33,412 nucleotides of DNA. It comes from an uncultured Geobacteraceae bacterium. Its GTDB lineage: Bacteria; Desulfobacterota; Desulfuromonadia; Geobacterales; Pseudopelobacteraceae. The stretch lies in the NCBI GenBank assembly GCA_903958085.1, contig CAJBRY010000571.1, positions 1-33,412 of the forward strand, given 5' to 3'. The translations under genes and the position numbers were made by a program. A model generated the notes under the pieces. That model had not been told where the DNA came from. It ran no database searches and worked only from the letters and a program-made list of their open reading frames with translations. The first letter of the stretch is position 1, and each line of letters starts with the position of its first letter. Below are positions 9,015 through 16,128 of this stretch, one piece after another.

Positions 9015-10166
9015 TTATTCCTCCTTGCCGTGATCGTTATCACCGCTTCCAGAGTCCTTGCCATCTTTACCTTTTTTACCGAGACCGGTAAGCATAGCAG
9101 CTCCGGCAGCTCCAATCACAACGCCGGCAGTTCCCGCAGCAAATGCTTTGACTCCACCAGGAACGACACCCTTGTCGGGGAATGCCTCAGTGAAGAACGT
9201 TGGAGGCGTGAATGCTCCAATGTTTGCAAGTGTATGAAGTGGAGTAGAAAACCCGACCCCTTTCTCAGTACAGCCAAAGCATGGATGACCTGTGCCAACA
9301 GGCCAGGAACCCGCACCGACGTCACCAAACAGCAACGATGGGCAGTTTGCATGTGTTTCAGGCCCTTTGCAGCCAAGCTTGAACAGGCAGGCACCCTGCC
9401 TGTGAAGGTCATCACCGAACTGGGTTGCAAAACGACCTGCATCGAAATGCGGCCTGCGCTCACAATTTTCGTGAATAAGCCTGCCGTATGCAAACTTCGG
9501 ACGACCTTTGGAGTCAAGCTCAGGAAGCTTTTTGTAAGTAAGGAAGTGTATAAGGGTTGAGAGAAGATTGTATGGACTTGGAGGACATCCTGGAATTGTT
9601 ACAACAGTTTTTCCGGCAAGTATTTCCGGAATTCCTTTGGCATCAGTCGGGTTCGGAGCAGCTGCGGCAACTCCACCCCAGGAGGCACATGAACCCATGG
9701 CAACTATGGCAGCGGCATGAGGTGCAGTTTCGTTGAGAATCTGCAGTGCGGTTTTTCCGGCAATCTTGCAGTATATTCCGTTATCTTTGGTCGGCACGGC
9801 GCCGTCTACCACCAGAATAAACTTTCCTTTGTTCTCCTTGATAGAGGCTTCCTTGGCAGCTTCAGCCTGATGACCTGCAGCGGCAGAAAGAGTTTCCGAG
9901 TAGTCCAGCGAAATCAAATCAAGAATAAGATGTTCAAGCGTAGGATGATTGGCACGCAGCAGAGACTCAACACATCCGGTACATTCCTGGAATGAAAGCC
10001 AGATGACCGGAGGCCGTTTTACAGCGGTAATCGCCTCGGCAATTTTCGCCCCGGCGCTTAACGGCAACCCCATGCTTGCCGCCATTACCGTACAAAATTT
10101 CAGAAAATCTCTTCGCGAAACCCCACTCAGCTTCTGCTTTGCGTATTCTGACTCCTCTGGTTTCAT
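9015..10166 (-). CDS. hybS: Uptake [NiFe]-hydrogenase small subunit, Tat-exported
   Basis: This 383-residue subunit carries a Tat motif SRRDFLKFC at residues 17-25. FeS cluster ligands are visible in order: ECTGC (Cys62 and Cys65), GSCASWGG, PGCPPSP, then the distal and medial cluster region with HENCERRPHFDAG, CLFKLGCKGPETHANC and PCFGCTEKG. The C-terminal part has a glycine/alanine-rich hydrophobic helix (AFAAGTAGVVIGAAGAAM) that would anchor the complex, then a charged tail. The ATG at 10166 is preceded by a G-rich ribosome site (GGGGGGG). It is the first gene of the operon, about 70 bases below a sigma-54-type promoter. The protein conducts electrons from the Ni-Fe site to HybA. Confidence 0.97.
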   Translation of the reverse strand: MKPEESEYAKQKLSGVSRRDFLKFCTVMAASMGLPLSAGAKIAEAITAVKRPPVIWLSFQECTGCVESLLRANHPTLEHLILDLISLDYSETLSAAAGHQAEAAKEASIKENKGKFILVVDGAVPTKDNGIYCKIAGKTALQILNETAPHAAAIVAMGSCASWGGVAAAAPNPTDAKGIPEILAGKTVVTIPGCPPSPYNLLSTLIHFLTYKKLPELDSKGRPKFAYGRLIHENCERRPHFDAGRFATQFGDDLHRQGACLFKLGCKGPETHANCPSLLFGDVGAGSWPVGTGHPCFGCTEKGVGFSTPLHTLANIGAFTPPTFFTEAFPDKGVVPGGVKAFAAGTAGVVIGAAGAAMLTGLGKKGKDGKDSGSGDNDHGKEE

Positions 10167-10187
10167 ATCCCCCCCTTATGATTGAAT

Positions 10188-10203
10188 ACTTGATACATCA
10201 AGT
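10188..10203. promoter_or_regulatory. 16-bp palindrome in the hyb leader
   Basis: ACTTGAT-AC-ATCAAGT is a perfect inverted repeat with 7-base arms and a 2-base centre. It lies between the predicted hyb transcription start and the hybS ATG. It could be an operator or a small leader hairpin. It resembles an FNR/CRP-family half-site pair, but the spacing (2 rather than 4) does not fit that consensus. Confidence 0.4.
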
Positions 10204-10236
10204 AAGCATTGATTGAGCACAAACTGGTCGTACACG

Positions 10237-10252
10237 GCAACAGACGTGCCAA
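10237..10252 (-). promoter_or_regulatory. Sigma-54 (RpoN) -24/-12 promoter of the hyb operon
   Basis: On the minus strand the sequence reads TTGGCACGTCTGTTGC, an essentially perfect match to the RpoN consensus TGGCAC-N5-TTGC with GG and GC correctly spaced. It points towards hybS; transcription should start near 10225, giving a leader of roughly 60 bases. A sigma-54-dependent activator is encoded divergently next door, which supports the call. Confidence 0.9.
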
Positions 10253-10345
10253 TCATCCCAGGAGGTTCCATTTATTTATAACATCGTAAATTCAGTCATT
10301 TAAAGCAGTACCGGATAAATATCAAATAAAACCTAGAAAGATCGG

Positions 10346-10374
10346 TTGATTCTTTTTGTCTGCAACTGTATCAT
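10346..10374 (+). promoter_or_regulatory. Candidate sigma-70 promoter of the two-component operon
   Basis: TTGATT at 10346-10351 and TATCAT at 10369-10374 are separated by 17 bases, a plausible -35/-10 pair. The start would lie near 10381, about 20 bases ahead of the ATG at 10401. Weak consensus, so this is a suggestion only. Confidence 0.4.
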
Positions 10375-10383
10375 TTTGTCCAG
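10355..10383. promoter_or_regulatory. Candidate upstream activator site for the hyb promoter
   Basis: Two copies of a similar box lie 20 bases apart: TTTGTCTG at 10355-10362 and TTTGTCCAG at 10375-10383 (CTGGACAAA on the other strand). They sit roughly 105-145 bases upstream of the sigma-54 promoter, a normal distance for NtrC-family enhancer sites, and overlap the candidate promoter of the regulator gene. The same CTGGACAAA box occurs twice in tandem at 12996-13015. Confidence 0.4.
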
Positions 10384-10400
10384 TTCAGGAGGGGATCCAA

Positions 10401-11771
10401 ATGCCGAAAATATTTATCTGTGACGATGAGCAGGAAATACTTAAGTACCTGGATAAACTGCTTCAGGCCAACGGCTATCGGGTGGAAACATTCTCGCGTG
10501 GTTCTGATTTGCTGATGCGCCTGAATGATTCACCTGTAATGCCGTGCGATGTAATTTTACAGGATGTGCGAATGCCGGATATGGACGGCCTGCAGGTGCT
10601 TAATCAGCTTTGCAAACGCTGGCCTGATACACCGGTGATTATCATGACCGCCCACGGGACTATCGATGATGCGATCAACGCAATTAAGCAGGGAGCATAC
10701 GACTACATAACCAAACCATTCCCAAAAGAAAGAATCCTCGGGATGCTGAAACGCCTGCTTGACCATCGCCGACTGGCAAGGGAAAATCTCGAACTGCGCG
10801 AAGGAATGCAGCGTGGTGTCGGAAGTACCGATGCAATAATTTTCAGAAGCGAAACCTTCCGGGAGGTTTATGATTTGACGCTGCAGGTTGCCGAAAGCGA
10901 TGCCAACATTCTGGTAATGGGTGAATCCGGCACGGGCAAGGAGCTTATAGCAGCGGCACTCCACCGCAACAGCCCCAGACGTGAAAGACCTTTTGTTTCA
11001 CTGAATTGCGCAGTTTTGTCCGACACACTGCTGGAAAGTCAGCTTTTCGGTCATATACGCGGAGCATTCACCGGTGCAGTGATGAATCAGAAAGGCCTGC
11101 TGGAAGAAGCAGACGGCGGAACTTTGTTTCTTGATGAAATTGGAGATGTGAGTCCGGCAGTACAGGCGAAGCTGTTGAGGGTCACTCAGGAGAAGGATTT
11201 CATCGTCCTGGGATCCACCCGCACCAAAAAAGTAGATGTCCGCTTTGTCGCGGCGACAAACAAGGATCTAATGATTGAAGTGAATAAAGGGCGCTTCCGC
11301 GAAGATCTTTACTATCGCCTGAATGTAATCTCCATAAATCTGCCACCTTTGCGTGATCGACGGGAAGATATCGAACCACTTGCACTCCATTTCCTGAAAG
11401 AATCAGCTCTCCGTATGAAGAAAAATTTGCACGGCATCGAGGATGATGCGTTGCATGCACTTCAACAGTACGACTGGCCAGGAAATGTGCGCGAACTCGA
11501 AAATGTAATTGAACGGGCCGTTATACTTGCCCGATGCGGAACAATCACATTAGGATTGCTGCCGCTTGGAGCACGCCGTGAGCCGCCGGTTGCTGCAAAA
11601 GAGCCGATCCGGATGGTTGGCCTTGAAGAAATTGAGCGCCAGCACATCACCTCCATACTAAAAGAAACCTCCTTCAACAAAAGTCGTGCAGCAGAAATTC
11701 TTGGCATATCCAGAAAAACCCTTGATCGTAAAATTGCGGAGTACAACTTGAGCGAGAAAGGAATCTCTTGA
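10401..11771 (+). CDS. NtrC-family sigma-54-dependent response regulator
   Basis: From the ATG at 10401 the protein has 456 residues. The frame also opens at a TTG 15 codons upstream, but AGGAGGGG at 10387-10394 fixes the ATG. Domains: receiver at about 1-120 (acidic pocket Asp8 and Asp9, phosphorylation site Asp55, Thr83, Lys105); AAA+ domain at about 145-385 with Walker A GESGTGKE at 174-181, the sigma-54 contact loop GAFTGA at 221-226 and Walker B Asp245-Glu246; and a Fis-type helix-turn-helix at about 415-450 (SRAAEILGISRKTLDRKI). All activity residues are intact. It is divergent from the hyb operon, whose promoter is sigma-54 type, so control of hydrogenase expression is the natural inference. 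It overlaps the downstream kinase. Confidence 0.96.
   Translation: MPKIFICDDEQEILKYLDKLLQANGYRVETFSRGSDLLMRLNDSPVMPCDVILQDVRMPDMDGLQVLNQLCKRWPDTPVIIMTAHGTIDDAINAIKQGAYDYITKPFPKERILGMLKRLLDHRRLARENLELREGMQRGVGSTDAIIFRSETFREVYDLTLQVAESDANILVMGESGTGKELIAAALHRNSPRRERPFVSLNCAVLSDTLLESQLFGHIRGAFTGAVMNQKGLLEEADGGTLFLDEIGDVSPAVQAKLLRVTQEKDFIVLGSTRTKKVDVRFVAATNKDLMIEVNKGRFREDLYYRLNVISINLPPLRDRREDIEPLALHFLKESALRMKKNLHGIEDDALHALQQYDWPGNVRELENVIERAVILARCGTITLGLLPLGARREPPVAAKEPIRMVGLEEIERQHITSILKETSFNKSRAAEILGISRKTLDRKIAEYNLSEKGIS
11757..11762 (+). promoter_or_regulatory. Ribosome site that selects a TTG start
   Basis: AAAGGA lies 5 bases before TTG at 11768. The TTG start and the TGA stop of the preceding regulator overlap as TTGA, so translation of the kinase is probably coupled to that of the regulator. 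Confidence 0.6.
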
Positions 11772-12925
11772 GACCATATTTCCGTTATTCGATCCGTTTG
11801 AAACTGACGCTGGCAACTTTAACGCCGCTTATGATTGCTATACTGATTTTCTGGGTAATCGGGTTCTCGGCTTTCTATCTGGAAATTTCAGAACTCCCCT
11901 TTTTCGATCTCAGGAACAGCATGCACTTCGTCTTTTCCGCAGTTCTGCTGTTTGTAACCCTGATCGGATTCGCCATTTCAGCCTGGCTCGGCTCCAGTCT
12001 TTCCCGTCCAATCAAGGCACTTGAGAAAGCAGCGAGACAACTGGCGCTGGGCGAACATATTCCGGACATTGTTGTAGGAGGACATGATGAGATTTCGGTC
12101 ATGGCAGAAGAATTCAACATAATGAAACATCGACTTATTGAAAGAGAAGACGAGATATTGCTCCTTAACCGGACTCTGGAGCAAAAAGTTGAAGAACGAA
12201 CCGCACAGCTTGATGAAAAAAATCAGTGGCTCCTTGTTGCTCAGCAGGAACTGGCACGTGCAGAACGCCTTGTTGGCATCGGCATGCTTGCATCAGGCGT
12301 TGCCCATGAAATCAATAATCCTCTAGCAATTATTCGCGGCAATGCAGAATTGCTTGAAATGTCAGAAGATTTAAATGAAACCAGCAGGGGTGAAGTTGAG
12401 ACCATCATCAAACAGGTTGGTCGGGTGGAGCGTATTGTTTCAAATCTGCTAACCTTTGCAAGAACCAAAAAAATGGTAGTCCGTCCGTTTAATATCGATG
12501 CCCTTCTTGATGATATTCTGGGGCAGATAGGGCACCAGATACCATTGAATACATACGATATAAAACGGCGGTATCAAACTGGCGGTGAAATTCTGGAAGG
12601 TGATGAGGATCAACTGCGACAGGTCTTCACCAACCTGATTGTGAACAGCCTGCAGGCGATGGAATCGGGGGGAACTCTCACCATTTCAACATTTATAGAC
12701 CTGGATACCAATAGTTGCTCAATCAGCATACAGGACACCGGGACTGGAATATCCCCCGAAATAATTGAAAAACTCTTCACTCCGTTTTTTTCTACCAAGC
12801 CAAAAGGGACCGGCCTGGGGCTTGCCGTTTCCTACGGTATAATCAAGGATCATGGTGGTGACATTAAAGTAACCAGCGAAACAGAGAGTGGTACGGAATT
12901 TATCGTAATTCTGCCATTACCTTGA
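11768..12925 (+). CDS. Membrane sensor histidine kinase, partner of the NtrC-type regulator
   Basis: This 385-residue kinase begins at TTG. Two transmembrane helices (about residues 13-38 and 51-75) enclose only about a dozen residues, so there is no real periplasmic sensor domain; the signal is probably cytoplasmic, membrane-borne or delivered by a partner protein. A HAMP domain follows (about 76-128), then a coiled coil (about 125-165). The phosphorylated histidine is His180 in GVAHEINNPLA. The ATP-binding domain shows NLIVNSLQAM, DTGTGIS and the glycine-rich KGTGLGLAVS. The architecture is that of NtrB/ZraS-like kinases, which normally pair with sigma-54 activators. No dedicated sensor module is recognised. 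Confidence 0.95.
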   Translation: MRPYFRYSIRLKLTLATLTPLMIAILIFWVIGFSAFYLEISELPFFDLRNSMHFVFSAVLLFVTLIGFAISAWLGSSLSRPIKALEKAARQLALGEHIPDIVVGGHDEISVMAEEFNIMKHRLIEREDEILLLNRTLEQKVEERTAQLDEKNQWLLVAQQELARAERLVGIGMLASGVAHEINNPLAIIRGNAELLEMSEDLNETSRGEVETIIKQVGRVERIVSNLLTFARTKKMVVRPFNIDALLDDILGQIGHQIPLNTYDIKRRYQTGGEILEGDEDQLRQVFTNLIVNSLQAMESGGTLTISTFIDLDTNSCSISIQDTGTGISPEIIEKLFTPFFSTKPKGTGLGLAVSYGIIKDHGGDIKVTSETESGTEFIVILPLP

Positions 12926-12995
12926 AATCTGCTGATATGACTCCAGCTTAAAAACAACCTCTGAATAATTGAACTATGAATTAATCGTAAAATAG

Positions 12996-13025
12996 CTGGA
13001 CAAAAACTGGACAAATCCGGACTAA
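12996..13025 (+). promoter_or_regulatory. Tandem CTGGACAAA boxes upstream of the triheme cytochrome
   Basis: CTGGACAAA occurs at 12996-13004 and again at 13007-13015 (11-base period), followed by a degraded copy CCGGACTAA at 13017-13025. The roughly one-helical-turn spacing suggests a protein bound on one DNA face. No sigma-54 promoter is found between these boxes and the gene at 13069. Confidence 0.4.
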
Positions 13026-13068
13026 TTGTTTAATCTCGCAAACACTTATTGAACAGGGGAGTGAAATC

Positions 13069-13359
13069 ATGAGTAGATATGTATTATTGATGTCGGTTCT
13101 GGCAATCGCAAGCCTGGTTGTTTCGATGGATTCAGGGGCCGGGCAGGATACCGGAGCAGAAACCATTAATATGAAAAAAGGTGTGATATTCACACACAAA
13201 AAACACCAGACTTTTCAGAACAGCGAGTGTTCGCAGTGTCATCAGTTGGGAAACTGGAAGATTGAAGACTGGGGGAAGGAAGTGGCTCACACCATGTGCA
13301 TTTCGTGCCATGATCTGAGCGAGAAGGGCCCTCTGAAATGTGACGAGTGCCATAAATAA
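13069..13359 (+). CDS. Periplasmic triheme cytochrome c7, PpcA-like
   Basis: This 96-residue protein has a signal peptide (about residues 1-25) and three haem-binding motifs: CSQCH at 54-58, CISCH at 77-81 and CDECH at 91-95. Extra histidines His43, His46 and His74 supply the distal ligands, as in bis-histidine cytochrome c7. The sequence follows PpcA of Geobacter sulfurreducens nearly position by position: FTHKKHQ, then CSQCH, then GKEVAH before the second haem, and the terminal KGPLKCDECHK. These proteins shuttle electrons across the periplasm from the inner-membrane quinone system towards outer-membrane conduits. The ATG is preceded by GGGGAGTG. It is flanked by tandem boxes upstream and a terminator downstream, so it looks monocistronic. 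Which Ppc paralogue it is cannot be decided here. Confidence 0.93.
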   Translation: MSRYVLLMSVLAIASLVVSMDSGAGQDTGAETINMKKGVIFTHKKHQTFQNSECSQCHQLGNWKIEDWGKEVAHTMCISCHDLSEKGPLKCDECHK

Positions 13360-13392
13360 TTAGATTCACGCGACTACTCAGGACTAAACATG

Positions 13393-13430
13393 AACAAAGG
13401 GTTGGCTTTATTAGCTAACCCTTTGTTTTA
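13393..13430 (+). terminator. Strong intrinsic terminator after the triheme cytochrome
   Basis: AACAAAGGGTTGGCT at 13393-13407 pairs with AGCTAACCCTTTGTT at 13413-13427 (15 positions, one G-T wobble) around a TTATT loop, followed by a T-rich tail. It closes the cytochrome transcript and isolates the oleCD genes; being rich in A and T on both sides it could work in both directions. Confidence 0.85.
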
Positions 13431-13463
13431 TCTTTATATCATAGAACAACAAGAGAACAGACA

Positions 13464-15101
13464 ATGAACTCATCCGAAATCGTAAATATTTCCCGCCCGC
13501 TATCTGAAATGGCAAAAATTCAACCAAACACCGCTGCCATTATTTTTCCGCAGGAAAAACGGACAATGACTTTTCGCGAACTGGATCAGGAGAGTGACCG
13601 GCTGGCCGACGGACTCTGTCGAATCGGAATTATGCGTGGAATGCGGGTCGCCCTGCTTGTTCCACCCTCTCCGGAACTTTTCGCTCTTACATTTGCCCTT
13701 TTCAAAACCGGCGCGGTACCGGTATTTATCGATCCAGGCATTGGAGTCGGCAATATGAAGAGCTGTCTGGCCGAAGCCGAACCGGAGGCTTTCATAGGTA
13801 TTCCCAAAGCCCATCTGGCAAGGAGACTGCTCGGTTGGGGACGTAAAAACATTCGCATAACAGTTGTCGTCGGTGGTGGTTCCTTCTGGGGTGGCATCCC
13901 TCTCAATAAACTGAGAAATCACGGTCTTGCTGTATCATTCACCGCTGCGGAAACCAGAGGTGACGACGTTGCTGCAATTCTCTTCACAAGCGGCAGCACC
14001 GGCCCGCCAAAAGGAGCGATTTACACACACGGGACCTTTACCGCACAGGTTGACACACTGAAAGAGATTTATGATATCCGCCCCGGCGAGATTGATCTGC
14101 CTACATTCCCTCTGTTTGCGCTTTTTGCTCCGGCGCTCGGCATGACTGCCGTGATTCCGGAAATGGATTTTACCCGTCCTGGCAACGTCGAACCGGAAAG
14201 TATTTTCGGTCCGGCAGCCGAGTTTTCCGCAACAACCATGTTTGGCTCCCCTGCCCTGCTCAACCGTATAGGCCGATATGGAGAAACAAACAACTGCAAA
14301 TTTTCCACCATTAAAAGAGTAATTTCGGCGGGCGCACCGGTTCCGGCATCGGTGCTGAAACGTTTTGCCGCCATCCTCCCTGAAGATGCCGAAATATTTA
14401 CCCCATACGGGGCCACCGAGGCGCTTCCGGTATGCTCAATAAGCAGTCGCGAGATTCTCGCTGAAACGGGAGCCATGACTGGCGAAGGATATGGGGTTTG
14501 CATCGGTCAACCGGTCAGCAGCATTACGCTCGCCATAATCCCTGTTATTGACACTCAAATTGAAGAATGGAACGAAAAAATGATCCTCCCATTCTGGGAG
14601 GTTGGTGAAATTGCCGTGAGGGGACCGCAGGTAAGCAGCTCATACCTGAACAGACCCGAAGCAAACAGAATGGCAAAAATAACTGACCCTGATGGTGGCG
14701 TCTGGCATCGCATGGGTGATGTCGGTTATCGGGACAACAGCGGCAGAATCTGGTTTTGCGGGCGCAAGGCACACCGGGTGGTAACTTCACGCGAAACTCT
14801 GTTTACGATACCTGTCGAAGGTATCTTTAACACCCATCCTTCGGTGTTGCGCACTGCACTGGTCGGTGTCGGAATGCTGGGAAGTCAGCGACCGGTGCTC
14901 TGTGTTGAGTTGGAAACAAAATCAGATAAGGCTGCGCAGGAGCAGATACGCAATGATCTTCTCAAACTTGGCAATCGTTTTCCGCACACGAAAAACATTC
15001 GCGAAATCCTCTTTCATCCCGCCTTCCCGGTCGATATTCGCCATAATGCCAAAATCTTCAGGGAGAAGCTGGCAGTATGGGCAGCGGATAAACTCAAATG
15101 A
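13464..15101 (+). CDS. oleC: OleC-like AMP-dependent acyl ligase (beta-lactone synthetase)
   Basis: This 545-residue member of the ANL adenylating superfamily has the phosphate-binding motif FTSGSTGPPKG at 174-184, YGATE in the A5 region, GDVGYRDNSGRIWFCGR in the A7/A8 region and a C-terminal catalytic lysine region HNAKIFREKL. In the olefin pathway OleC converts a beta-hydroxy acid to a cis-beta-lactone using ATP. The assignment as OleC rather than a general acyl-CoA ligase rests on overall sequence character and the ATGA overlap with an OleD-type reductase. The usual partners oleA and oleB are not in the window. The cytoplasmic product feeds long-chain head-to-head olefin formation, which is inference here. 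Confidence 0.85.
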   Translation: MNSSEIVNISRPLSEMAKIQPNTAAIIFPQEKRTMTFRELDQESDRLADGLCRIGIMRGMRVALLVPPSPELFALTFALFKTGAVPVFIDPGIGVGNMKSCLAEAEPEAFIGIPKAHLARRLLGWGRKNIRITVVVGGGSFWGGIPLNKLRNHGLAVSFTAAETRGDDVAAILFTSGSTGPPKGAIYTHGTFTAQVDTLKEIYDIRPGEIDLPTFPLFALFAPALGMTAVIPEMDFTRPGNVEPESIFGPAAEFSATTMFGSPALLNRIGRYGETNNCKFSTIKRVISAGAPVPASVLKRFAAILPEDAEIFTPYGATEALPVCSISSREILAETGAMTGEGYGVCIGQPVSSITLAIIPVIDTQIEEWNEKMILPFWEVGEIAVRGPQVSSSYLNRPEANRMAKITDPDGGVWHRMGDVGYRDNSGRIWFCGRKAHRVVTSRETLFTIPVEGIFNTHPSVLRTALVGVGMLGSQRPVLCVELETKSDKAAQEQIRNDLLKLGNRFPHTKNIREILFHPAFPVDIRHNAKIFREKLAVWAADKLK

Positions 15102-16090
15102 AGGTTCTTGTTACCGGGGGTGGAGGCTTTCTTGGTGGCGTTATTGTCAGGATGTTGCGTGAACGTGGCGATGAAGTACGCAGTTTTTCACGCGGCAAAT
15201 ATCCGGCTCTGGCAGAACTTGGCGTTGAGCAGGTAAGCGGTGCTCTGGAAAATTCTGACGCCGTCATCAAGGCTGCATCAGGCTGCGACCTTGTTTTCCA
15301 TGTTGCCGCAAAAGCCGGTATATGGGGAAGCTACAACGATTTTTATCAGGCCAATGTAACAGGAACCCGAAACGTAATTGCCGCCTGCAAAAGCAACCAC
15401 ATCAGCAAACTTGTCTATACCAGCTCACCAAGTGTCGTTTTTGACGGCAGCGATGTGGAAGGAGGGGATGAATCACTCCCCTATCCGGCAAAATATGAGG
15501 CACACTATCCGGCAACAAAAGCTATCGCCGAACAGATGGTACTGGCGGCAAACTCTCCGGATCTCGCTGTAACAGCTTTACGCCCGCATCTGATATGGGG
15601 GCCGGGAGACAATCATCTTGTTCCAAGAATAATTGCAAAAGGACGAGCCGGCAAACTTCGCCGTATCGGCAACCGCACCAATCTGGTTGATACTGTTTAT
15701 GTGGACAACGCCGCCCGCGCCCATCTGCTGGCTGCCGACAAACTTTTTCCAGGCAGCATCGTCAGCGGGAAAAGCTATTTCATCAGCAACGGTCAGCCTA
15801 TCCCTTTGTGGGAAATGGTCAACCTTATCCTGGCCGCAGCAGGGGTTCCTCCGGTAACCCGCAGCATTTCTCCAAATCTGGCTTATACAATAGGATGTAT
15901 CTGTGAAGGAATATGGGGAGCCCTTCGACTTGACGGAGAACCGCCAATGACGCGCTTTGTCGCCCACGAGCTTTCAACAGCACACTGGTTTGATATAAGC
16001 GCTGCCAGAAAAGACTTCGGTTATCTGCCGGAGGTTTCCATAGACGAAGGCTTGATAAGGCTGCAGAGGTCGCTTCATAATTTGCATTAA
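15098..16090 (+). CDS. oleD: OleD-like NAD(P)-dependent 2-alkyl-3-ketoalkanoate reductase
   Basis: This 330-residue extended short-chain dehydrogenase/epimerase starts with the nucleotide-binding loop TGGGGFLGG (residues 6-14) and has the catalytic YPATK motif (Tyr137, Lys141) with upstream serines in YTSSPSVVF. The segment ALRPHLIWGPGD is typical of the 3-beta-HSD-like branch that includes OleD. OleD reduces the beta-keto acid formed by OleA to the beta-hydroxy acid used by OleC. Its ATG overlaps the oleC stop (ATGA at 15098-15101), so the two are translationally coupled. Without oleA nearby, a different sterol- or sugar-type epimerase role cannot be fully excluded. Confidence 0.87.
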   Translation: MKVLVTGGGGFLGGVIVRMLRERGDEVRSFSRGKYPALAELGVEQVSGALENSDAVIKAASGCDLVFHVAAKAGIWGSYNDFYQANVTGTRNVIAACKSNHISKLVYTSSPSVVFDGSDVEGGDESLPYPAKYEAHYPATKAIAEQMVLAANSPDLAVTALRPHLIWGPGDNHLVPRIIAKGRAGKLRRIGNRTNLVDTVYVDNAARAHLLAADKLFPGSIVSGKSYFISNGQPIPLWEMVNLILAAAGVPPVTRSISPNLAYTIGCICEGIWGALRLDGEPPMTRFVAHELSTAHWFDISAARKDFGYLPEVSIDEGLIRLQRSLHNLH

Positions 16091-16128
16091 CTGTTATTCT
16101 TGTTCTTTTTCAGGAGCATCCGCTTTTT

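Noticed and set aside
10188-10203. FNR-type operator
   Set aside because: The TTGAT and ATCAA halves are separated by 2 bases rather than the 4 of the consensus.
10356-10400. Upstream TTG start for the NtrC-type regulator
   Set aside because: The added 15 residues precede a normal receiver N-terminus, and AGGAGGGG sits correctly for the ATG at 10401.
13016-13068. Sigma-54 promoter for the triheme cytochrome
   Set aside because: No GG and GC pair with the required spacing is present between the tandem boxes and the gene.
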